Positions 12,901 to 24,900 of a stretch of 64,000 bases of DNA are shown in pieces. This DNA comes from Sclerurus mexicanus. Lineage: Eukaryota > Chordata > Aves > Passeriformes > Furnariidae. The position numbers were made by a program, and so were the translations under genes. The notes beneath the pieces were generated by a model that was given only the letters and a program-made list of their open reading frames with translations, had not been told where the DNA came from and did no database searches. The stretch covers positions 379,184 to 443,183 of the forward strand of contig VWZF01001805.1 in assembly GCA_013396755.1 (NCBI GenBank), written 5' to 3'. Positions within the stretch are counted from its first letter, which is position 1; every line of letters begins with the position of its first letter.

Positions 12901-15900
12901 AGCTCCTGGTTCCATGCAGTCCGTCAGGGCTGGGAATGTGGACAGTGGCCACGGCTGCATGTTTCTCATGCCCAGATCATCTGCCTTTCCTTGCTGCAGA
13001 GGTGATGTCCAGGAGCGAGCGCTGCACAAGGAGTAGGAGGAGGAGGCTCCAGCTGGCTCAGACCCCAGCATTGCAGCCACCCAGATTTGCCAAGAATGCG
13101 AAGAGCTCGAACATGCTTGGTCGTGGCGTGAGCCTGCCTGGGAGCTGGGCTTAGCATTGGCAGAGATGCCTCCTGGTGCTGGAGGGGATTTCGTCCAGCA
13201 CTACAGGAGCATGAGCAGAGGAGGACATCACATGCAAATGAACAGTGTCTTTCCATGGGCCAGAGTGTGCTTTCTTCCTGTACTGACCCAGGATGCATTC
13301 CTCTCTCCTTCTCCTGCTACCTGCAGCTGCCTTTTCCCCTGCTCTGTCTTGGTGTCACTGGGGATCCAGCCCCATCCGCAGTCCCACTCAGGGTGTGCAG
13401 CCCTGCCATTCATCCCAGTTAGCACTGCAGGTGGGTACTGGACCTTGAGGCCAGCGATGACTGATGTAAAACTTCCTGTAATTGCCTGGTTGGAGGCAGC
13501 AATGGGCCCGGACCTCTGCTCATCCTTCATCCTGCCACCATCTGTCAGGCCACACCTGTCTGCTTTATTGGGCATCATCCTGGTAAATGAGGCGCAGCAG
13601 TGGGGTGAAGTCCTCTCCCTTCCCAGCTGGCCTTGGCACAGGGTTTACTGGTAGAGAGAAACCCTTTCCCCCCTGCCTGCCAATTACCCCTTGCAGGGAC
13701 GTGGTTGAGATGCTTTCTCCTTTGAGGGCATCTTGGACGTGGGAGCCTCATCCCCAGGACCTGGCCAAAAAGCATGAAAATCCAGATGCTTCCTTGCCAA
13801 CTCAGCTGGAGCCATGGCTGATGCTGCCCTGTCTCCTTCCTGTCTGTGTCCTTGTCACCTGCAAGACAGGTCTGTCTGTGGTGAGGTGTCCAAATCCCAA
13901 CCCTCTGCTTGGACACATCTGGTATCTCTGGGCTTGGTCCTGGGGGGATTTGTGGATGCAGCTGTCACTAGGGAGGTCTTTCCTGCTCTGTGGGCAACTT
14001 GCAGATGGGCTGGCATATCTTATCACCCATCTGCTCCTTGCTGCTCATGGAGGAGTAACACTCATCTTCTGGCTGCCTGGGCTGCAGCCTGCCCGACTGA
14101 GGTGTCACTGCAGCTCTGCACCCTTGTGACAGGCCATGCTCTCTCCTAGTTGTTCCCTGAGACTGGCCCCAGGCAAGGAGGGACCCGTCTGACCATCACT
14201 GGCGAGAATCTGGGCCTGAAGTTTGAAGATGTTCGCTGGGGCGTTCGAGTGGGCAAAGTGGTGTGCATCCCCATCGAGAGCGAGTACATCAGTGCCGAGC
14301 AGTAAGTGCCTGGTGAGGGGCGGGTGTGCTCCGGATCACCTTGCCGTAGGTCAGGGACAGGGGTGCTGGTGTTCAAATGCTGCCTGTGGCTGTAAAAGAC
14401 ATAGAGCTGTCTGGGCTGAATAGGGAGATAATTACCTGCTGGTTATGGTTGCTCTGGGAGGAGCCAAGAGGCTTTGGGGAAGCTCTCAGCAGGGCTGGCA
14501 GTGCCAACTGCCACCACTTGGCTTCTCATGAACCTGCTGGTACCTGAGACCTTTGCTTGACACAGGGAGCATCTTGGTGCCAGGACACTGAGAGCTTCTT
14601 GCCCTCATCCTTTAGGATCGTGTGTGAAATCGGAGATGCCAGCTCAAGCAAGGTGCATGAGGCACGGGTAGAAGTGTGCATCCGTGACTGCCTGCCCAAC
14701 TACCGGGCCACATCCCCCAAGAGCTTCACCTTTGTGGTAAGCCCTGTGCTGGGAGACAGGTGTGGCACTGTGAGAGGGAGGTGATGCTGAGTGGTTTTGG
14801 GTGGTTTTCCGTGTGAGTTGGAAAATTGGCCATTGTTTTCCTAAAGGGCAGGTGGGGCTGCTCTGTTCAGGCATTGTGTCATGCTGGTTGAATTTCTTCG
14901 AGGCTGCCACTGCTCTGCCGGCCCACTGTCCTGCTGGCACTGCCAGCCCTTAGTACCATGCCCAGCCACTGTCCCACAGGTCCTTCTCCTCTGTGGCCCT
15001 GTCACCCAGTCGAGCTGCTCGGGGATGCGGGTTTCAGTTTCCAGCCTGTCTGACTTCAGGAATGCTCTTTTCCTTTGACAGACACCCACTTTCTCCCGTG
15101 TGGTCCCAGCCCGGGGTCCTCTCTCTGGTGGCACCTGGATTGCCATTGAAGGCAGCCACCTCAATGCTGGCAGCAATGTCTCTGTGACCATCGGAGGACG
15201 GCCCTGCACTTTTTCCTGGTGAGAAGCAAAGAGGGTGGTGGAAGATGGGCAACAGGCACCTTCGAAGGCAGCGGGATCCCCAGACAGAGCAGCAGTCAGA
15301 AGCCTGTGCTGAGAAGCCGGGGGGGCCCTGGGAGGCAAACGCCCTGGGTGGGCAAAGTGTCCCCTCTTGAAACCTCTGTGTGTCAGAGGCTGCAGGAAGA
15401 GCCCTAAGAACAGGGATCTTTCTCTAAAAGCACAAAGCCCTGAGGCATGAAGTGGATAATTTTTAGATTAGGGATGATAATGGAGCGGCTCTTTAAATAT
15501 TTTCCTGCAGTAATTACTGGTTATCAGCCCTAATCGCTGCTGTTTGCAGCAGCCGCACATTGGAACGCTCAGGAGCTGCTCAGCCTTTCTCATCTGCCTT
15601 TTGTTTCATTTCTTGAAATTTTTTTTTCTCATTTTTTTCTCTCCTTTTTCTCTTCATCCCCCCAGATGTTTCAGAGGGGGAGAGGGGCTGAGGCAGGGGG
15701 CTCCTAGGCAGCACTGGCTCCCTCGCTGCCCTCACCTCCCTCCTGCCTGGACACTGACAGGTTGTGTTTTTCTGTTCCAGGAGAAGCGCCCGCGAGATCC
15801 GGTGCAGGACCCCCCCTGGGCACACCCCCGGTGGCTCTCCCATCCTCATCAACATCAACCGGGCAGAGCTGAGCAACCCAGAGGTGAAGTACAACTACAC

Positions 15901-18900
15901 GGAGGACCCCACCATCCAGAAGATTGATCCGGAATGGAGCATCAACAGGTGAATCACAAGGAGCTTGTGGGATGCACAGGGGACCATTTTCCACACGGAT
16001 TCCCCGCTCCTGATGGGTACATCTCAGTGCTGCTGTGTTAACTGCCAGGCTGCACTCCAGAGACATGGCAAGAGAAGTGTGAGCAATGGCTTGGCACAGG
16101 GGCCCTGCTAACTCCTGGCCTGCAGTGCTCAGCCTGGCAGGGGGCAAGAGCAGAGAGTGCTTTGGATCTGCTTAATTTCAGCTTGACATTTGGCGGCGGC
16201 AAATAAAATTAAAATATTTCCCATTGGGGGATTTTTTGAAATGTTTACATATTTTTCTAAAAGGTTTGAATTGGCTGGAGAGGAGGCAAAGGAATCCATT
16301 AAGAGCTAGTGCCAAGGGAAACTTTCCCCAGGCTGTTGATGAGGCGCGAGCTCCCTGGGGGCACGGTTGAGCTCCCCAGGACCACAGGGCTTTTAACACC
16401 AAGCCATAGAGGAAAAACTGGCAGGGTTCAGCCTGTCCTGTCACCCACTGCCTGTCTGATGGAGAAAGGAGTGGCAGAGAGGAACTCATCCTCCTTGGGA
16501 TGCCTTCCCATTGCGGATGCTTAGTTGCCTTTAGGTTGGGAACTGTCTTCAGACCCCAAACCCAGACACAGGGTGGGATATTAGTGTTAATAAGGTTTTA
16601 TATTTCTAGTTAGCCTCTCGGTCAGCTGACACGATTTGGCATTTTGGTGCATGCCAGATCCTGCCAGCTTTGGTGATGTGTGGGTGGGATAAGAGATCCC
16701 TGGGCCACTGTGGTTCACCCAGGCCGGGGCACATGGGCATCTGGCTGGAGAGGATGGATGCTTCCTTCCTAGAACTGGGGACCCAATGTCAAACTGTTTT
16801 GTCTAACCCATTGTCTCCATGTCTCTAGTGGTGGGACATTGCTGACTGTGACTGGCACCAACCTGGCCACCATCAAAGAGCCCAGGATTCGGGCCAAGTA
16901 CTGCAGCTCTGAAAGGGAGAACGTAAGTGGGGCTGGCTGGGGCTGGGGGCAACACAGAGTACAAAGTGCATCCCTTATCCATCGGGTGTGATTGTGGGGA
17001 AAGGCTGAGATCCAGCAGCTGCTACCCAGAGAGAGGCACTGATCTCTCTGCAAAGCCTCCAGCCAGGTGCTGTTAGGAGAAGGTTAGATCTGAGTATTCA
17101 ATGATGGGAGGTTTGTGGGTTATGTACAGGATATTGACAGAAAGAGCCTGTCCCCAACAACCTCTTGCTCGCCATCCCTTGCACATGCATTGCAGATAGG
17201 AGTCTGTCTCTGCCTTTGGGTAGGATGTGATGCGTGTTGATAGAACAGAACATGAGATTCCAAATCTAAACCCTGTGTCTAGAGACGCTCCTTTCAAGAG
17301 AGCCTTGTGGGGTCTCATGCTGACCTTCCTGTTGGGCGCTGGGTCTGACCTCGATCTGTGCCTCCTGCAGAACTGCACTGTCTACAATGACACCACCATG
17401 GTGTGCTATGCACCCTCCATTGACAACCCTGTGCGGAGCCCTCCAGAGCTCGGTGACCGCCCGGATGAAATTGGCTTTGTCATGGATAACGTCCAGGCCC
17501 TGCTGATCATCAACACCACCAATTTCGTCTACTACCCAGACCCTGTCTTTGAGCCACTCAGCCCCACGGGGATGCTGGAGCTGAAGCCCAGCTCTCCCCT
17601 GATCCTTAAGGTAAGGCAATCTCTGACTGGGGACAGAGGCAGGGACGTGTCCCTCAGTGGAGGTGGTATTTTGTCTCTTCTGGGACAAAGTCCTGTACTG
17701 TGAGAGCATGCCTTTACCTTGTGTTGGGCTTTTTTGAAACATTCCTCTTTGCATGAGAACTGACAATCTCATTCCTTGTTCCCTCAAAGGGTAGGAACCT
17801 GCTCCCACCGGCTGCTGGTAACTCCCGCCTCAACTACACAGTGCTGATTGGAGACACTCCCTGCACCCTGACAGTCTCTGAGACCCAGCTCCTCTGTGAG
17901 TCCCCCAACCTCACTGGCCAGCACAAAGTCACGGTAAGTGCTGACACTGGTGCATTTCCTCTGTGGTTCCTATGTGTCACAGAGGTTCAGTCTTTATCCT
18001 GGCACTGGCCCTGCTATGTGTTTGTCCTTGGATAAAGACTGGATAGTCTGTGCATGTGCAGGAGCATCCTCAGGAGCCATCTTCCTGCTCCCTGGGCATC
18101 CCCCTTCTTGATTACATGTTTGATAGGACAAAATACTTTGTCCTCTCCCTGGTATGCTCAGCTGGGTGTTCCTATGCCCTGACCGGTCCTGCCAACAACC
18201 TCCCTTCCCTGCTGGGTGCAAGGCAGGGGGTGTTCCCACCTCTTCCCCCCACTGCTGGCACATGCAGTAAAGCAAGCTGCTTTGTTTGTGGGGTTGTAGC
18301 GCAGCAGTGCTCGCGCTCCAGGACTCTACCTTGTTGAAAGGGACCCAGCACGGTCCCCACCAGGCTCCCCATCCGTGGGGAAACTTGCTTCACATCCCAT
18401 CTGTTACCCTAATGTTGTCTGAATGAGACATCAAACTCCATGCCTGCTCCGTGTGCAGTGGCAGCGTGTGTCCTGCATGCCATTAAAGCATGTTGCACTG
18501 CTCCAGAGCAGCTCCTGCTATCCCTTTGTTTTTCCACATCCTTTGTACCATGGGCTGAGAATCATGCCCGAGTTCCCAGTATAGTGGGCATAGCAGGGAG
18601 GGCTGCCTTGGGTGCATATCCCCTGACACCAGCTCCATTTCTTCCCCCACCATGGTGCAGATCAAGGCTGGAGGGTTCGAGTTCTCCCCGGGGACGCTGC
18701 AGATCTACTCAGACAGCCTGCTCACGCTGCCTGCCATCATCGGGATCGGCGGTGGGGGCGGTTTGCTCCTCCTCATCATCATCATCGTCCTCATCGCCTA
18801 CAAGCGCAAGTCCCGGGATGCTGACCGGACCCTGAAACGCCTCCAGCTGCAGATGGACAACCTGGAGTCCCGGGTGGCCCTGGAGTGCAAAGAGGGTAAG

Positions 18901-21900
18901 GGATCCCTGTGCCATAAGTGTGGGGGTCTTTGAGGGTTTCTTACTACTCCAAGGCTCAGTGTGCTCCCACCCTTTCCCTGCTGCCTTATAGAGAGGTAAT
19001 GTGAATGGGCAAAATGAACTCATTTTGTGTGGGATTTGGGGATTTTTCCAGTTAAGAAATGCTTGTCCATTTCTCCAAATGGGAGAAAAGAGAGCAAGGA
19101 GGATAGTGAGCACTTCCTGTGAGTGGGCAGTCAGTCTCTCATTATGTGACAGACGGATGCTGTGAAATTGGACAGAATTCCTTGTATGATCCTGCTGATA
19201 AAATCTAATTGCCCATTATCCCCCTGAGCTGGCTCCAGAGGCCCTGACCCTACCAGCCACAGCCACAACCAGCCTGGGTGCTGCGAACGGAGCAGGCACT
19301 GAAAACAAGATAATAGAAAGGGGAAAGAAAGACAAACCCTTTGCTCCCCCAAATCCCCATCCCTCCACATGCCTGTGGATGGCACTGGTGACAGGGAGAG
19401 GGGAGGGAGCTGGTGGAGGGGATGGTGTCTTGTCTTCCACAGCTGGCAGATAAAAGGATCTGCTTTTAATTAAAAGGCACAATCTCTTCCCTGCCTTTTC
19501 TCTTTTCTAGTCCCGCTAGTTACAGATAAGATAGCATGCCTTTCAAGCTGACGGTTTGTTTTTTCTCATCAGGCTGAGGAGCCTGCAGTCCTCTGCCTGG
19601 CTTTCAGCTCCCTTTAAAGTGCTGTTAATTTGATTTTTCTGAGGGTTTTCTCCCCCCACCACAACCCCCTTCCCTGGTGCATCTCCAGACTCCTCTCCTG
19701 TCAGCTTTTCCCTGTAGGTGCAATTAAAGGTTCAGGACCCCCCTGGATCATGTTCCCTTGGGAGTCGCAGCTGACTCTGCTCGGATTGGGAGGTGCCAGG
19801 GTGGGTGTGTTCAAGCTCTTCTCTTGAGTAGTATTTAGGTCAAAAAGAAATGAGGACATTCTTGTGGTTTAGGCTAACGTTTTCCCCCAGAAGCTCTGGT
19901 TTTGTTCAAGCCTTGCTGTTCCCCACTGCTCCCAGCATCCCTGGGAGGCTGCAAGTTCTGAGCAGGGAGGATTTGAGCCTCCTGGGACCAGGCAGTTCTG
20001 TTCCCAGATCTACCACTTGATTTATTTAGGGGATGTCATCCCCACACTCTGCAGCTCAGTTTCTCCATCTGTGAGATGGGGACAGCAATCACAGCCTGCC
20101 AGGAGGAGGGATGCTGAGCATATTCACGCCTTGAGGGGGTCCACCCATGGGGTGCTGGGGGGTGTGGCAGCAGGCTGAGTGCCAGTGCTGTGTGCTGGGT
20201 CTCCAAGATGTGTTGTCTAATTCTGCTTTTCCCACCCTAGCCTTTGCTGAGCTACAGACTGACATCAACGAGTTGACTAACGACTTGGATGGGGCTGGCA
20301 TCCCCTTTCTGGATTACCGTACCTATGCCATGCGGGTTCTCTTCCCGGGGATAGAAGACCATCCCGTGCTGAAGGAGATGGAGGTGTGGGTCTGTCTGTC
20401 TGTCTCTATAGTGTTTCACACTGGGGATGTGCCCCTCTGTGAGTCCCTGTGCCCCAGGCATAGGGCTGGAGAGATACTTTGGTTGGATTCTGGCCCAGAG
20501 TGACGTGGCAAAGAGCATCTTGCCGTGTGGCAGCCAACGCGGATATGGACTGGCTGCCAAATGGTTACTGCGCTCTCTGACATTAATATCAATATTTATA
20601 TTAATATCATTGCTGCTGTCATTTTCTGCAGCACTTGCTTTATTCAATTGGGTTTGTTTGATGCCTGACCGGTCGCTCGTTTTTAGTGGGCTTGTCTGAC
20701 ATCGCCTGCTTGCTTTGCTCCATTTCCCCACGCAGAGCCCATCCTTGGCATCCTTCCCCTGCTCCCCAAACCAGCTCCATCTCCTCTCCTGGCCTCCCCA
20801 CCTCTGTATAATTTAGTGCATGCAATTGCACAGCAATTGGCTTCTCATGTGCTGGGCTGCTGAGGCCGCTCTTGATTAGAGAAAGGAGGGGGGTGACCTC
20901 CACTTCCCCTCGCTGCTGACCCAGCACAGTAATTAATGTCGACGTGGGCTTCACAATGTATTTAGGAGAAGTAATTGGCCCTGGTGCAAGATGCACGGTC
21001 ACTAATTACAACACAACAAGCTCTTACCAACTGCAAGTGCATGTGCTGGTGTTGTATGCCAGCATGGATACAACATGGGCCCTGGCCCTCTGCCCGCTCT
21101 CTTTCCCTGGTCCCCAGTCCCAGCTCTGGAGGGTGGCGGGGACCGTGTTTCCATGGATTTCCCCTTGCAGCTCAGGTTTCCGGATGCTCAGAGCAGCCTA
21201 AGCAGGCGTGATTGTAGGCCTCCCTGGGGCACAGCCCTTCCTGTCTGTGCAGATGCCTGACTCTCCTCTCACCTCTGCTCTTGCTCTTAAAGGTTTTCCA
21301 TAAAGAGGGAGGGTAGAAAGGATATCAAAAAGGGTATCAGAGGAGGAATTTCGCATTGGCCATGGCAGACTGGGTGGGAGTTTGTCTGCTTCCAGTTCGT
21401 AATTCAAAACATCCTGCTCGAAAGAGCCTGCTGGCTCAGCCTGGCCTGGGAAGCAAGGGGTTAAAGTTGCAAGGGAGAAAAAAAAAATCCCCAAAAGAGA
21501 ATAAATAAAGCAACTACAGTTGTGTAAGCTTCATATAATTTAATCAGGTTTGCTTTTATTTGTCTCTTTACTCAGAGTGTAACATTAGCTATTGCAAGTG
21601 ATGGAAAGGAAACGGTGCTTGCTCACGCACACACTAATCCGCAGCAAGCACCGGTCTGTTGGTACCAGCTCCCTTCCTCTGAAGGGTTTTTGGGAAGGCT
21701 TGTTGCATTGTGAGAATTTAAGCCTGATTAAATATTTAATTCAGTATTGTTCATTTAGTTCTGCTAATGATCAGCAAGTTAATCACAGGGGTTTAGGGAG
21801 GTGACAGAGGGGCCTCAGACATTGCCGTGCTGCTTATGATGGGGGTTTCATGTCCTCTCATGGGCTGGTCACTGTTGGGCAGGACCTGTTCCCTGCCTTA

Positions 21901-24900
21901 CTGAAATCCTGCTGCTTTGCTAAAGGGAGAAAGCCGCTCATCCCGTGGTCTGTTTTGGCTAGTCTTGGCTGGCTAAAACACCAGCAATGCACAGGGGTGG
22001 GAATGCAGCACATCTGCTGCCCCAGTTTTACTGGTGAGTCTGGTAGGTCTGCAGTGTAGCCACTGCACTCCAACCAGCTCTTGGGTCTTCCCCTGCTGGG
22101 GAATCAGCTGGTGTCTCTGTGTCCCCGCAGGGAGCAGCTAATGCTGCTGAACCTGAGGCATCTGCTGAGTTACCAGCGTCATTGCACTGATGTCCCTGTG
22201 TGTCTGGAGGGAGGGACTCCAGGAAAACATAGCTTAAAGCATTTCCATTCCTAGCAGGACATCATCCTCTGACCTGCATTAGGGGAAATTGACCCATGTG
22301 GTGCCTGCTAGAGGAGTCCCAAGGATGGGAGCAGAGAGGGTTTGTCTCTTCCCTGTTGCCCCTATGGGATTCTCTGAGACAGGTGTCCAGTCTCACCTGG
22401 GTAGTGAGTGTGACAGTGTCACCTGGGGACCTGTATGACAGAACTGACAAGGACTTGGTGGGAAACAGAGTTTTTGTCCAGTGAAAAAGTATTTTGGAGA
22501 GGAGAGTTACAACTGCAAGAAATTTCACTGAACTGAAGAGTGCCAATCCAAAGTTTTGACTGAAGTGAAATAATTTGATGTGTCAAAACCCTGTTCTTCA
22601 TTTTGAGTTGGTGTTTTGAAATGAAAAGTGTTGTTTTGTCTCCAATACCTACATGAAACAAAATTTTATGCTTATTCTCCCAGTCAGGAAGACAAGGGAG
22701 GGGAATAGTTTTAACCACAGCAAGGCTTTTTTTCAGAGAAAACCATCTTTTCTAACGGGAAAACAGAGTGTTGTAAAAATGTTCATTTCTGGTAAGGAAT
22801 GTGGTCAGGGCCGACCAGACCTGAGCTGCCAGGGGGAACGTGGGGATGAAAGCATCCCAGCCCAGTCCCTGCTGGGCCCTGTGTGGCCAAGTATGGCCAG
22901 AAATACACCTTCAAACATCTCGTGAGAAAAGGACTGTCTCAGGAAGTGTCTGGAGTGGGACAGAGCCAGATTTCTGCTATTTGCTTCCCTGTCTGAAATG
23001 CATCTCCCCCAAACCAGGCAGGTTTGTTGCCGGCAGAGCTCAGGGTTGTGGCTTTATTTGCTTTCTGTGCAAAACCCAAAGCACATGTTGCAGTGATTTT
23101 GGTGGGAATTGAGCTGCTTGTTAGCTGAAATTGAAAATTATAATTTGTGCATGTGCTTGAGAGAGAAAGAGCATTTGTTTGTAGGAGGGAAGTGCATTTA
23201 TATGCCTGCACACAAGTGGGAGAGTCTTTGTATGGAAGGGTGTGTATATGTATAGACATTTATATACAGTGGTGCCCTGAGACTGTTAACCTGATGCTGG
23301 GTTATTACAAACTAGATAACAGTTCTGGAGGGAACTTAGACTGATCACCAAAGAGGAAGCTTGGTAGTGTGGAGAGAGGAAGTCCAGCTGCTTCTTGACC
23401 CTTTTTCACCATTTCCTCTTGTGGAACGAGGGTGAATTCAGGGTCTTGTTCAGCCCAGCCACCTTCTTGTCACCCTCCCTGTCATGCCCGTCTCTCAGCT
23501 TTGCTCTATGCTTTCAGGTCCAGGCAAATGTGGAGAAGTCCTTGACCCTCTTTGGTCAACTCCTGAACAAGAAGCACTTCTTGTTGACCTTCATCCGCAC
23601 TCTGGAGGCTCAGCGGAGCTTCTCCATGCGGGACCGTGGCAACGTGGCCTCCCTCATCATGACAGCACTGCAGGGTGAGATGGAATATGCCACAGGTGTT
23701 CTGAAGCAGCTCCTCTCTGACCTTATCGAGAAGAACCTGGAGAGTAAGAACCACCCTAAGCTGCTCTTGCGGAGGTGAGTAACCACCTGAAAGGTTGGAG
23801 CTGTGACGCAGTGCCCAGGCTCTTCTGAGTGTGGTGACACAAGCTGGTGTCCTTTGGGGATGCCATCAGTGATGACTTTGTTGTTGTCTGTGGCAATGTG
23901 AGCCCTGGGTCTGTCGTCAAGCATTTCCTTGTCTGTCAGTGTGCAAGTATGAGAGGGATGTGGGACTATCTGGCTCCAGCCAACTCAGAACTCAACGAGG
24001 GGATATTCTCACTCCAGTTTGGCTCGTGTGGGCTCATGTTGGGTGCTCGACATCTGCCAGCTCCTCATGGTGGTGCAGGGAAGGTGCATGCTGGCGTCAG
24101 GCACTGTAGCATATTGCTGTAGGGATGCCCCCACCTGCCTTCCCTTCTCCAGGTCACCAGGTGGTCCTCAACACCTCTTGGCACATGGAGTGACTCTTGC
24201 CTTGCCTGGTGGCTGCATAGGTGCCTCCATGGGCTGGCAGCAGGCAGGAGTCCTCCTTTCCCTGCTGTCTCCTCAGGGCTTGCCCACATTTCCAGGCACA
24301 TGGGGGGTTCCCAGGAAAGCCAAGCAGGTCTTTGGAATCTGGGAGTCTCGCTGGGGCTGGGGAGAGTGCGAGCAGGAGGCAGCCTGCCAAGCCCTGCCGT
24401 GAGTCTGCCTGGCCCATCAATATTTAATGATAGCTCTGAGCTTTCCTTCATCACAGGCTGATGAATATTGAAAGATACACCAAGTTCTGAACAAAAACTA
24501 TTAATAAACTCCACTGGATCAGCTCGAGGTCCTCCGTGCCATCTTCTCCCTTCGCATGCCATGGTGTGCCTCCCCCTCTCTACTTCCTCCAGCCCAGTGC
24601 CACCAGCGGAGATGCAGGGACAGCCGGATGGCACAGGGCTGGCATGTCACCGGGCTGGCATGTCACCAGGAAGGTTCAAGAAAACCAGAGCATCTTTACA
24701 ATGTCAACCAATGATCATGGCATGGCCTGACTGGACTAAACCTGTCAGGCTTTGTGTGCTTGACCGTGGAGAAACCCAGATGTGAGCTGGTCCCAGTTAC
24801 ATCCATGTTGCTGATCTTTTAGGCACATTCGTTTCTTACTCTCTCTGCTTCATTTATCACATTACAAGGCTGTCCCTAATGTTTCAAAACATCTCGTTAG

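Larger units (their letters stand above)
20384..23517 (+). other. PLXNA1: PLXNA1 intron, 3.1 kb, with AT-rich candidate element
   Basis: No gene. The 20570-21790 part contains several AT-rich islands with homeodomain-type cores (described separately). The 22480-22790 part is A/T-rich with repeated TTTTGAAATGAAAA-like phrases and may be a decayed ancient repeat. I could not assign it. Confidence 0.7.

Noticed and set aside
18770..18800. ATC/CTC-rich run resembling a microsatellite
   Set aside because: It encodes the Leu/Ile core of the transmembrane helix. The repeat look is a consequence of the hydrophobic codons.
24065..24634. 189-codon minus-strand frame
   Set aside because: Low-information Pro/Ser/Arg-rich peptide in intronic DNA with no known family. 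It also runs over the 24636 tandem-repeat neighbourhood.
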